64,000 bases of DNA, taken from NCBI RefSeq assembly GCF_043290135.1, contig NC_134701.1, positions 31,833,501-31,897,500 of the forward strand, read 5' to 3'. Positions 54,060 through 64,000 of the stretch are shown in pieces. The stretch's first letter is position 1, and each line of letters starts with the position of its first letter. The notes beneath the pieces were generated by a model, which was not told the origin of the DNA, made no database searches, and was given only the letters and a program-made list of their open reading frames with translations. The DNA is from Rhipicephalus microplus. Lineage: Eukaryota; Arthropoda; Arachnida; Ixodida; Ixodidae. A program made the position numbers and the translations under genes.

Positions 54060-55100
54060 CTGTCATGAAATTTTCTGAACGTGACGCAGCAATTTCCGCC
54101 GATATTTCTATAACAGTCGACAATCACTCGACCACCGCACTCGTGGATACTGGCGCCGATTACTCCGTTATGAGTGGTGACTTGGCAGCTACTCTCCGAA
54201 AAGTGGTAATGCCATGAAACGGCCCGCAGCTTCGTACCGTGGGTAGTCATCTAGTGACGCCGGTTGGGAGGTGCACTGCCCGAGTACATATTGGCGCTTC
54301 GACCATCATCGGGACTTTCGTCATACTGCGGGAATGCTCCAGGCCGGTCATCTTGAGATTAGACTTCCTTCGAGAACATGGGGCAATTATAAATCTCAGA
54401 GAATTGCTGGTGACGTTTTCACGTAACGAACATTCCCAGGATTGTGAATCGCTTATGATGGCGTTACGTGTATACGACGATTCAGTAACAGTACCACCCC
54501 GTTCCAGTGTTCTGGTTAACGTGCTGAGTGACATCAACCGAACGGCTCTCGGAGTTGTGGAAGGCAATGTGTCCGTGCTCTTGTCTCGTCAAGTATGCGT
54601 CGCCCGTGGTCTCATAGAATTTACACAAGAGCTTGCGAAAATTCTACTAACAAATTTCGAATACCAGCATTTCATGAGGCAGTGTGTCATCGCTTACTTC
54701 GAAGAAATTGGAGACTCTAAAGTCAGCTTCTCACTCGCGCAACTCTATTCCGGTCCTCGTGACAACAAACAGTCTCCGGTTAAGCTTGATGCGAACTGCG
54801 CACTGTCGACTTCACAGCAAGAGTCTTCGCTCCCTCCTGTTTTCCTTCAGTGATTGCTTTGCCACGACATCCAAAATCAAACAGACACCCGTCGCAAAGC
54901 ACAGAATCATAACAGAGCCCAGCGAAAGGCCTATTCAACAACATGCTTATCGAGTTTCCCGCAGAAAACAAGACGCCATCCACGACCAAGTACAACAAAT
55001 TCTTGCTGACGACATCATTCAGCCATCTACAAGCCCATGGGCATCACCGGTTGTGTTGGTGAGAAAGAAAGACGGCACATTGCGGCACGAGGAGCTCAAG
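54060..55100 (+). pseudogene. Gypsy D protease and RT start
   Basis: TALVDTGADYSVM is the aspartic protease box at about 54135-54173, followed after a stop at 54216 by VILRLDFLREHGAIINL. The linker QTPVAKHRIITEPSERP and WASPVVLVRKKDGTLR begin RT. The next codons read EELKFLGHVINSDRIRPDPE, which belongs after the catalytic YxDD box, so about 130 residues of RT core are missing. This deletion alone abolishes activity. Confidence 0.85.
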
Positions 55101-57075
55101 TTTCTCGGCCACGTCATCAACAGTGACAGAATTCGCCCAGACCCCGAGAAAAACACTGGCTGTCGCTGCCTTTCCAACTCCGACGAACAAACACGATATA
55201 TGCCGTTTTCTGGGCTTTTGTGCGTACTGTCGTCGCTTCCTTCCAAAAGTTTCTGAAATCGCAGAACCCATAAACCAATCCACGAGAGACAACGTTGCTT
55301 TTGTGTGGGCCCAAGAACAACACGAAGTTTTTTTGCGAGCTACGACGACGCCTCGAGACTCCTCCAATCTTGTGTCATTTCGACGAAAATGCTGACACTG
55401 AAGTTCATACAGATGCAAGCGATGTCGGCCTCGGAGCCGTCCTTGTGCAATGGCAGGAAGGTATCGAGCGAGTGATCGCTTACGCTAGTCGTATGTTATC
55501 ATCGGCTGAAACGAACTATTCCATTACAGAAAAGGAATGCCTAGCTGTTGTGTGGGCCATAGCCAAGTTCCGACCGTATTTGTACAGGCGACCATTCAAA
55601 GTAGTCACTGACTACCATTCCTTATGCTGGCTTGCAGGCCTCAAAGACCCCTCAGGTCGCCTAGCTCGATGGAGTCTCTGTTTACAAGAATTTGACGTTA
55701 CGGTGGTTTACAAGTAGGAACGCAAGCACACCGATGCTGACTGCCTATCCCGTGCCCCAGTCGAGTGAATTCCTTTTGACCAAACTGACGACGAAAGTTT
55801 CCTCATGGCCGTCACAGCCTCCGACTTCGCTCAAAAACAGCGTTATGACACAGAACTTCGCCCGATCATCGACTATCTCGAGGACAAGCTTCAACAGCCA
55901 CCACAAACATTCAGGCGCACAGTTTCATCATTTTTCCTTGGTGACAACGTCCTGTACAAGCGGAGCTTTGATCCCAACGCTCGAACCGCCCTACTGGCCG
56001 TACCGTCTGTGATGCGAGACGACATCCTTAAGGCGTGCCATGACGAACCATCTTCTGGGCATTTAGGGTTCACGCGTACTCTGGCACGTATCCGCCACAC
56101 GTACTACTGGCCCAAACTGTCCCGTACGGTCAAGCACTATGTGAAAACCTGCCGAGACTGTCAGCGTCGCAAAACTCCGCCCATGCAACCTGCTGGTCTT
56201 TTACACCCTGTCGAGCCACCCCGAGAACCATTTCAACAAGTTGGCATGGACTTGCTAGGTCCATTTCCGAAATCTTCAGCGGGGAATCGCTGGATAATAA
56301 TTGCGACTATTTAACCCGTTATTGTGAAACACGAGCACTCCAGCGCGGTACGACAAGCGATCCCGCGGATTTCTTCATTCATGCTGTCGTCCTCCGCCAT
56401 GGTGCACCGGCCGTGGTTCTAACAGACAGAGGCACTGCCTTCACTGCCCAACTACTGGAAGAAGTGATAACACTCAGCGGTACCGTATATCGCCGAACGA
56501 CAGCTTACCATCCACAAGCTAACGGATTAACGGAATGGCTCAATAAGACCATTACAGACACAATTTCCATGTATGTCGAGATAGACCATAAGAACTGGGA
56601 CAGTGTCCTCCTTTTGTAACTTTCACATATGACACCACTGTGCAAGAAACTAGAGGATTTACATTTTTCCGCCTGCTTCACGACTGCGAAGTTACTACGA
56701 TGTTAGGCGCCATGCTGTCACATTTCTGACCACCACCGAAAATGCTGACCAGTATGCACAGAGCGCCGAAGAAGCTCGACAACTAGCTCGCTTGCACATT
56801 CGCTCTCAGCAACAACACGATGCGCATAATTACAACCTTCGGCACTGAGAAGTCAACAACCACCCTGGAGAAAATGTATGGCTCTGGATTCCCGTACGCC
56901 AACGCGACCGCTCTGAGAAGCTCTTGCATCGTTATTTCGGCCCTTACCGGGTTCTTCAGCGCCTCAGGGATGTAAACTACGAAGTTAACACAGAGCCCAG
57001 TGTATAGTCCTCCCGTCGTGGTGCCCAGCCGGACATTGTCCATGTGGCTAGGATGAAGCGGTATTACTCACGCTG
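55101..57075 (+). pseudogene. Gypsy D RNase H and integrase
   Basis: RNase [27 protein letters not shown] and [11 protein letters not shown]. Integrase: finger HLGFTRTLARIRHTYYWP with CRDCQRRKTP (55805-56314), MDLLGPFPKSSAGNRW and a stop, LTDRGTAFTAQLLEE with second Asp, and NGLTEWLNKT where the Arg of TERL is Trp. C-terminal GENVWLWIP and RMKRYYSR-like text ends at TGA near 57075. At least five stops or shifts. Confidence 0.85.
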
Positions 57076-57140
57076 AAGACTTGCTCTTGCCTTCATACAT
57101 ATGAAAGCATCGAGTCGATGCTTTTCGAGAGTGGGAGTAA

Positions 57141-57311
57141 TGACACGAGCATGTAGTGGGTTTCTGGCTGTTGAGTGGCTAGTGTCATCATTATCTGTGC
57201 GTGTCGAAGGATTTGGTCGGCAGAAAAGACGTTGACGAACTCTCGCTGCTCAAACGAAGCTGTTCTGCTATTTGCTACACTGTTACTTGCACTGATTTTA
57301 TTACCGTGACA
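57141..57311 (+). repeat. Gypsy D 3' LTR
   Basis: TGACACGAGCATGTAGTGGG ... TTATTACCGTGACA after the polypurine-like GAGAGTGGGAGTAA. It differs from the 5' copy by small indels (an extra TTCTGCTA segment) and point changes. Confidence 0.85.
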
Positions 57312-57374
57312 ATATATATATTTATATATATATATAGGCAGGCATGGTGGTTGAGTGGCCCCAGCGTTGCAAGT

Positions 57375-57548
57375 AGTCAAGTAGATCCTTCGTGAGCGGT
57401 CACAACGTGGTTTATTTCGACGTTTCGGCCTAGAGTCTGGCATTCATCAGGATTGAGCCTGATGAAGGCCAGAAGGCTATCCTGATGAAGGCCAAACTCT
57501 AGGTCGAAATAAACCACATTGCGACCTCTCACGGAGGATCTACTTGAC
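57375..57548. repeat. Palindromic hairpin repeat (about 70-bp arms)
   Basis: AGTCAAGTAGATCC...GTGGTTTATTTCGACGTTTC...TTCATCAGGA (57375-57451) is matched by the inverted 57480-57548, with about 28 bases between. It sits between two TATA microsatellites. The block TTCATCAGG/CCTGATGAA is repeated in the loop. Non-coding; a foldback/MITE-type repeat. Confidence 0.85.
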
Positions 57549-57553
57549 TAATA

Positions 57554-58596
57554 TATATATATATATATATTTATATATATCTAGTGCAAAAAATAATTGT
57601 ACTTTTTAAAATTGCCACTTAAATATGAATAAACTCGGCAAGTTTTATGAAAGGAATAATGATACAAAATTTTCTGGCTTAGATAGCCTGTGACATCGAT
57701 TCCTGGGAACTTTGCTTACATCTGCAAAACATCAACAGTGAATATAGCTCGAAAAGTATTTTATATTCTTTTTGGAGTTTTCATCAGTGGTCGACTCCCT
57801 TGTGCTATTAACACCACCAAATGTGGCTTTAAATCACCGCCCCGCCTACTACCCTCACATGACCCCGCCCAACAAGTTATGATGGCGTCGTAGCTGCCAT
57901 TTTATTTTGCCACATTTGCACCAGCGGCTGCTTGTGAGTCAATGGCATGCATTTAAAGTTTTGTGTTTTGCGACTCTGTTTCCCCATTTCCTGTTCAATA
58001 GCACTTCTCGATGTGGACCACACGGAAGTAATGCAAGGCCAAGAAACATGGTCAAGAATTGAAGAAAAAAGGTTTTGAACTTTCAAGTGTCCTACATAAG
58101 AAAAAACATTAGCTTTTATTCGAATATGCACCACACTGCAAACCAGACACAGCACGAAAATTAGCAAGGTGGAGAAAGAATCAGGCACTGACTCACCGCA
58201 CATATGTCATTGACCTAGAAGTGTGAAAACACAAAGCAAGCATTAGGGGGAAGCTCAGAACATGCAAGCATGCTGACAATAATTACTCAACGAAGAAAAA
58301 ATGTAACGAATCAGCACATGTGCCTTGTGCGCTGTATTTTTTCTTGTGCTAAGTAATTCTCGTGAATATGCGCCAACTAAGCCCACAAAAAGTTCTTTAA
58401 AAGCAGGCACAGAGCGACATGCACTGCTTAAGTACACAGTGCACAAACCAAACAGCAATAAACAGATTGCAGGCCACAACTGCGCATTGGAGAGACAGTT
58501 GGCATTTTGAACACATGAGAAGACAAAAGGCCCAAAGGAAAGAATGCAGAGACTATGAACAGCAGGCAAAACAGCTGGTCAATTGGAGCACCATAA
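57554..58596. other. Non-coding stretch
   Basis: An AT microsatellite remnant (57551-57583), then unique-looking sequence without a supported gene. Frames at 57877-58203 and 58255-58569 (minus) have no domains. Confidence 0.4.
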
Positions 58597-58598
58597 TA

Positions 58599-59473
58599 CA
58601 GTAAAAGCTCGTTAATTCAACACCCATTAATTCGGCAATTCGGATAATTCGGACGGCTCTATTGGTTCCGGCCAAAGTGCATGTTAATCTATGGGACCAA
58701 ACCTTCGTTATTTTGTCGGAATTCGTCTCCACAACGCTTAATTCGGACAAATGCTGACAGATGCTGCTACACAAAAGTGTGATAAAACAGCGCTGGCACC
58801 ACTGCAGTGAAACCGAAACCTGAGTGGCATCGCCATCTTCATCAACTAGTGGGGGCGATCGCAGCGTCACCGAACGTCGGCGTCTTCTTTCTTCTCCACT
58901 CAGCGCCTCCGATGCCATTTTTTCTTGTGTTGTCGTGTCGGAACCATCTCTTCTTGCGGAGTTCTCTTTTTCTTCCATTGTGACCGTATTTCCATGCCAC
59001 CACCATCGTGCGCTACAGTGATGGCAACGCCGAAAAAGCGGCAGAAATACATCGCGATTGATCATGGTGTCACCACGAGTGGTCTCCTGACCGATCAAGA
59101 GATTATTAACGATGTCACGGGCGCCCATGAAGACCACGATTTCGACGAAGAATCATGCGAGGAGATACCGCCGCGATCTCATTGCACCTCACGGGAAGTC
59201 TCGGAGGCGCTGTTAATATTAGAGGACGCTTGCCTGAACACTCCCGACAGCTTGCGTGCTGTTGGCCATTTGGAACAGTTAAGAACAATTGTGATGCCAG
59301 CCAGAATCTGCACGAAAATGCACACGACAATTACAAAATACTTCAACAAATAAAGGTATGCTTCTGCAGCTTGATTTTAAAAGTTTTTTTCCCTGTTCAT
59401 TCGTTAATTCGGCATACGGTTAATTCGGACAATTTTCCGGTCCCATGAAATCCGAATTAACGAGCTTTTACTG
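58599..59473 (+). mobile_element. Tigger-type (pogo superfamily) deletion derivative
   Basis: Perfect 20-bp ends CAGTAAAAGCTCGTTAATTC (58599-58618 and inverted 59454-59473) are flanked by TA (58597-58598, 59474-59475), the pogo-group duplication. Subterminal TTAATTCGG repeats lie just inside both ends. Within is a joined remnant of transposase, so this is an internally deleted 875-bp element. Confidence 0.9.
59021..59353 (+). pseudogene. Tigger transposase remnant: N-terminal codons fused to C-terminus
   Basis: The Met at 59021 gives MATPKKRQKYIAI, like a Tigger N-terminus. Then GLLTDQEIINDVTGAHEDHD and a C-terminal IVMPARICTKMHTTITKYFN follow, typical of the acidic tail beyond the DDE domain. 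The helix-turn-helix and all catalytic residues are missing, deleted in frame. The 111-codon frame is open, so a short protein could still be made, but it would have no transposase activity. Confidence 0.7.
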
Positions 59474-59636
59474 TACTGCATTCTCAACAAATGACCCACG
59501 CTGGCATATAACCCACACAGCCACAAAAAGCTAAAAAAAGAAACAAAAAAAGGTTTTCATACGTTGCTGTTCAGCAGTATCACGAAGTCATCTTGCACAC
59601 AGAACATTGTGTATAACCCACACCTCGACTTATTAA

Positions 59637-61083
59637 AAGAGCACTAACATCAAATTTATTCACGCCAAGATTTTTGCATGAGCGAGTAGCTATAGGCCAC
59701 GTAGCAGCGATTCGCGACCTAAAACGCAACTGAGGAATGAATAACTATCACTTTTATTGACTAATATTACTGGGAGATTCAGCACTATTCAAAAACGGCC
59801 GGTAATCCCGCCATTTTTAGCGCTGGGAACATCAGCAGTGGCGCTATCTCGCGGTCAACTCCAGATCATGCCACAGCTAACCACTTCTCGACAGAAAGAG
59901 TGACGTCAGGCTCAGCTGCTCTGCAAAAATTTCGTCTGCTAGGCGGACACATTCAGTCATGCCTTGTCACCTGCATTGCTGTCGTCGCCATACAAAGTGT
60001 CGACTCGGGTTCAATACGATAGTCTGGAGCATGAAATCCCCGCGATTCGCGACATTGCAAATTATTTTTGCTTCGATTGACCTTTTGCAGAATAGTTATT
60101 CTAAAATGGACGCTGTTCCAAGCAGCACTGCTGAGGTGCCCGAGGATGCACGCTTCAGCTATGTTCGCTCGTGTGTCTCAGCTATATTGGTGTGTTTTGG
60201 CGTGCAAAGCATTCACATATACACAGAGGGGTCAACGCTATATAGCTATCGCGAATGGGAATTTAGCGAGAAAACAAAATAGGTTTCCCGCTTGTCAGGT
60301 TCTTTTTTGCGCCTCCAAATGGACCCACATATCCACTCGTGGTTAACACGGTATTACCACTTTTAGGTCGACGCAAAGTCTACAGATTAACTAAAATTCA
60401 AAGATACCTGCGTGTTGCTTGCTAGCGATAATATCTGACTATAAGCTGTTTCACTTTTGACAGCTTGCGATCGTGTCGATGTGTAACACATCTGTGATTT
60501 GAAAACACACCCTCACAGCACGTTTTTCGCGCTTTGAACTAGACGCGAGTTGACTGCAACTCACCTGGAACTCTCAACGATTCCCTGATATGCTTACCGA
60601 CACGCAAACGCTTAATCATGCTCTCTTCTTTTGCCATTCTTTTACAGGTGTTTTTTATCTCGATAATTTCCCGAGATCATTCAAACCGGTGTGATGAAAA
60701 TCAGACGCGACGAGCCACGGCCGGGCTAGACTGCACCTGCGCGGACTAGTCCGGCCGTGGACGAACGAGTGCGTTTGTACACTTCGGCGCCAGACGGCGC
60801 CACGATAAGAGCACTCGGATCCTACACGTCATCGCTACCAGGGCATCGTCACTCAGGATGGTATTTGTGGAATGTATCACACCGAACACGTAGCACTAGT
60901 GTCGATGTTGCAGGGCAGTCTATTTTTCGTTTTTTCTCCTTAGTTTTTTTACGCTGTTTGACATCGAAATAAAATACCTTCCCCGCGACGGACGTCGTTC
61001 AAATTTGGCCAAGAAGACTTATGCATACCAAGTGATCGAATGATGGGCACATCTCGGTCTTGAAATTTGATGTCAGTGCTCGT
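59637..61083. mobile_element. TTAA-flanked inverted-repeat element, unassigned
   Basis: AAGAGCACTAACATCAAATTT (59637-59657) and the inverted AAATTTGATGTCAGTGCTCG (about 61063-61083) are 21-bp ends with two differences. They are bordered by TTAA on both sides (59633-59636, 61084-61087). TTAA duplication is the hallmark of piggyBac-type transposition, but the ends do not start with the CCC-type sequence of known piggyBac elements. Inside, MDAVPSSTAEVPEDARFSYV (60107) is the only coding-like text. No transposase domain was recognised. Confidence 0.7.
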
Positions 61084-61087
61084 TTAA

Positions 61088-63058
61088 GCTGCAAATTTGC
61101 TGCATATTTTATACGGGTAATATGCGAAAAGACGCAGGATGTGCAGGAAATGCGACCAAGTTGGTAAATCTTGCACGTTTTAGTGGAAACAGACAAGGAA
61201 AAAAAAAGACCGGACAAACTAGATATAAAGACAAAAGATGAATTCCTGGGATGGAATGAGAAGACAGCACTAGAGGCATCATGGATAAAGCTATACCAGT
61301 GTTAGTTGCCAGAATGAGAACATTTTAGAGTCATAAACTACTGCATAATGTACAAACAGGTGGACTAGTGACTTCTGGTGCAGTAAATGCCAGCTGTACT
61401 CAAAAGTGTGAAGCAAGGCGCAGGAATGTGAGATAATAGCAAAATGGCGAAATCAGTGCAGCTGAAACAACACTGAAAATTGCATGTACTGTATAACCTA
61501 ATTACAATGAGTAAGCTTACAACAGACATATTAGACAGTTATAATATACCAAGCTTAGGGGGATAGCGGGCTTACCGTGATAGCAGGATCAAAGGGCGCA
61601 TGCGCAGATATGTATGTTACCCGTACTGCTTACCGTACGCGCGCTATTTTTCAGATGTAACGTTACCATGTTAGCGTAGTGCACATAAGCATGGTGGCGC
61701 TTTTGGACGCCTGCTTTGAAGTGATTTTCTCGTATTTGTTGAAAGATTCACTTCCATCGCAGCAAAAGACTGTTTTTAAATTGGCTTCACTTGCCTCCAG
61801 TTAGCTTCAATGACCTTGTATTAGCAATCAGCTAGCGCAGCTTTTGAGATAGCTTCCCATTTCCAATGTCCCTAGGCCTAACTAGAAGATCGATGTAAAC
61901 AAATCGGCAACAAATATTTTTGCGTTTGGTGCATGGCCCGTATTTTTATTTACTTTCGTTGTTACTAAAATAAACTTGTAACAATGTTTCGCGCAGTGAC
62001 ACAGGCAAACATTGTTTTCTTTTCTTTTTCACTGTTCTATAACTTGACTCTCCGGTAGGTGGCGCCACCATCCAAGCTGGGGCATGTAAACCACGTAAAT
62101 TCTATCCTGTTAAACTATAAGATGTTGTCCGCAATGAACGTTTGCTGCACGGTAATGCCATTCCCTTAACCTCCGCTATCACACTAATGGTTAACTACAA
62201 CTCTCAAATAATCAGCGGCATTATGCCGACCTCCCGATTCGTTCGATTGATATAGCTTCACTTACTATGGATTCTGGTACAACAGACATTCGAATATAAT
62301 GAACTAATATGCAAGGCCAGCGCGGTGGCAAGACATCTTTACAGCAAACTTTTCGACTTCAAACATCGCTTGGTCTACTTCCTGGGCGGGAATAGTGCTG
62401 CGGATATCGGCATACCCATTTAAGAACGAAGGCCACCAATTCCGGGTCTATTAATGATTAATTAAGCCGAGCTACGGTGATAAAAAATCAGCGTGCAGCG
62501 TGCTTGGTTTTCCATGTTGGGTCACTCAAACGCGAAATTGCCGGCCGCTGCCACAGCTGTTCTGAACGGTTGGTACGTGGCAAGCTTGGCCGAGGTTCGT
62601 TACCAATGCGCAAGACGCCTATTCGCGGTTGTGAGGAGCCAGCAGTCAATGTGATTTGTTGCTTGTGATGGAGCACATTACGCCTCCTTCGCTTTCGGAT
62701 GCCTGCTAGCGTGACGGTCTTACCCGCCAAGTTCGGGGCTGAGTTAGGCCTCGCTACGACTTTGAGCAGAAAGTGCGGCTACGATGTGCATGGTGCAGTG
62801 AAGGAGAGCAGCAACCGCCAAACCCCCAGTAGTGGTTGCATACATACTGCCGTTTTAATAGACGTTCCACAAATACATACAAGCACAAGGACACAGTGTT
62901 GCCAACCTAAACACAAAAACCAAAACTGCAGGATACAACACTTTTCCTCCCTCATTTATTTTAGGTTTTGTAAAGGTGTTAGTATGTTAGTATATGTTCA
63001 TCACACCCACATACACACCAATATATACACAACAAATACACATCAAATGCATTCAATA
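61088..63058. other. Non-coding stretch
   Basis: No supported gene. Short frames at 62477-62668 and 62488-62730 shadow each other. A (CACATA)-like repeat lies near 63002-63035. Confidence 0.4.
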
Positions 63059-63060
63059 TA

Positions 63061-64000
63061 CCGTATTTACTCGATTCTACCGCGCCCTCGATTGTAACGT
63101 GCACCCGATTTCCACCGCGAAAAAAAAAAAAAAAAACGTAAGACATCGATTGCAACGCACACCCATTTTTCTCGCTGGCCCGCACGATCACACCACTAGA
63201 AAAAACGACTCCTTTCGGGAGCGTCTTCCATTTAAATATGAGGTACGGGCGAAGCTTGGGCATTGCCGTCACTGTAGTTTTACCGTGGACCGATGCCAGC
63301 ACGCGAACTTTCTTCGCCCCCTTCTTCTCGACGGTTGTGGTGCCAGGCATGTCGAAGTAAAGAGGCGTCTGATCGGCACTCCCGATTTGCCCAAGCAGGT
63401 AGCCGCTGTTGCGCCGCAAGTTTAGGACGAACCTCTGAAAACTGTGAAGCTTTTCATCATACTCTTCCGCAAAACTTTTCGCATATGCATGTTCCCCTTC
63501 GGAGGGAAAAGCCTTTCCTCTTCATAAAGTTAGTTAGCCAGCACCTGCTCGCTTTAAACTGGCTCCGCATTAGACCTTTTTCTAAGAGTAATTGCAAAGC
63601 CCGCACTTGGAGCAGTTCTGTCGTCACGGGCCGCTGGGCCGCTCGCTGCTCAAGCACATACTCGCCGAGCAGCTCTTTAATTTGCAGAAAACGACCCTGC
63701 TGTGGTCCACTGAAGCCTTTGCGTGAAGCTTTGCTGTCGACAATCTTCTGCTTTTGTTTCCGCCGGTCCCGCACGCACGTTTCAGGAACTCCGAACGACC
63801 GTGATGCGGCCCGATTTCCGTCCGTTTCTGCACACGCGATGACTTTTCTTTTAAAAACGGCATCGTGGTGCACTCGAGTTTTTGGAGTCGGCCCTTCCAC
63901 GCCGTCGATGCTAATGCACTACTAGATGATGAACTCCTCAGCACACGTACGAAGTGCCGCACATGGGAAACACATAGGCAGAAATGGCCGACGCGCCATG
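63061..64000 (-). mobile_element. Pogo-like transposon copy 2, cut by window end
   Basis: It begins CCGTATTTACTCGATTCTAC after TA (63059-63060), matching the left end of the element at 28508, and runs to base 64000 without reaching its other end. The minus strand encodes the CENP-B-like N-terminus (63457-63900) and the first part of the DDE region (63155-63419) with DQTPLYFDM, the first catalytic Asp segment. As in copy 1, the rest of the DDE domain is absent and an A-run (63120-63137) lies at the same place. Confidence 0.8.
63457..63900 (-). pseudogene. Pogo/CENP-B-type transposase N-terminus, copy 2
   Basis: 147 codons, MEGPTPKTRVHHDAVFKRKV onward, about 90% identical by eye to 28982-29353, with the same PQQGRFLQIKELLGEYVLEQ block. 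It reads 24 residues further than copy 1 (NFMKRKGFSLRRGTCICEKF), so it retains slightly more of the linker. Helix-turn-helix regions as in copy 1. The DDE part lies downstream in another frame. Confidence 0.75.

Larger units (their letters stand above)
52402..57311 (+). mobile_element. Gypsy D: plus-strand LTR retrotransposon, RT core deleted
   Basis: LTRs at 52402-52563 and 57141-57311 (about 162 and 171 bp) enclose gag, protease, a remnant of RT, RNase H and integrase. Pol is closest to gypsy E (RIITEPSERPIQQHAYRVS block). The region from RT motif 1 to the connection is deleted at about 55086. Numerous stops occur in integrase (56312, 56618 and beyond). The left flank is an 8-base AT stretch that separates it from gypsy C, and the right flank is the same AT microsatellite. 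Confidence 0.9.

Noticed and set aside
60757..60972. Small gene at 60.8 kb
   Set aside because: A short frame in the interior of the TTAA element, Ser/Arg-rich without motif or codon bias.

Overview
The window looks like a transposon-dense piece of a hard-tick genome, probably a metastriate such as Rhipicephalus or a relative. The main reasons are two tRNA-headed SINEs of the Ruka type, each with a clean target-site duplication, (ATCC)n-tailed LINE 3' ends, and several diverged Ty3/gypsy lineages beside Penelope-like, I-like, Tc1, pogo/Tigger and THAP/P-type elements. This rests on pattern recognition; no search was run. There are no bacterial or organellar genes and no complete host gene. 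Almost every long reading frame belongs to a broken transposable element.

Layout. 1-884: minus-strand debris of a gypsy 5' end and a Penelope-like element. 885-4949: AT-rich DNA with one intact SINE. 4950-9938: gypsy A, split by a 2.1-kb P/THAP-type transposon that itself carries a LINE 3' tail. 9939-10034: a (TA)48 tract. 10034-15394: gypsy B, with both LTRs. 16443-21550: two LINE copies in opposite orientations around an inverted-repeat element. 21566-22860: Tc1 pieces. 22862-31260: one minus-strand I-like LINE, interrupted by gypsy E and by a pogo-like element.

31.5-46.8 kb is mostly single-copy-looking DNA. It holds a few short stretches with coding-like codons and splice signals (possible host exons, weak), Penelope-like fragments, two SINEs and several hairpins. 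46918-47201 is an inverted-repeat element with a tRNA-like core. 47202-52393 is gypsy C (minus) and 52402-57311 is gypsy D (plus), eight bases apart in an AT microsatellite. 57375-57548 is a palindromic repeat, 58599-59473 a deleted Tigger, 59637-61083 an unassigned TTAA-flanked inverted-repeat element, and 63061-64000 a second copy of the pogo-like element, cut by the window end.

The genes do not form pathways. What the sequence records is a history of nested insertion: P element into gypsy A, LINE into P element, pogo and gypsy E into the I-like LINE, and the LINE next to a Tc1 remnant. Non-autonomous derivatives (two pogo-like copies with the same architecture, a Tigger deletion derivative, a TTAA element, foldbacks, SINEs) appear alongside decayed autonomous ones. 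The most interesting items are the tRNA-cored inverted-repeat element, the TTAA-flanked element without recognised transposase, the paired deleted pogo copies, and the shared primer-binding-site signature of the gypsy lineages.
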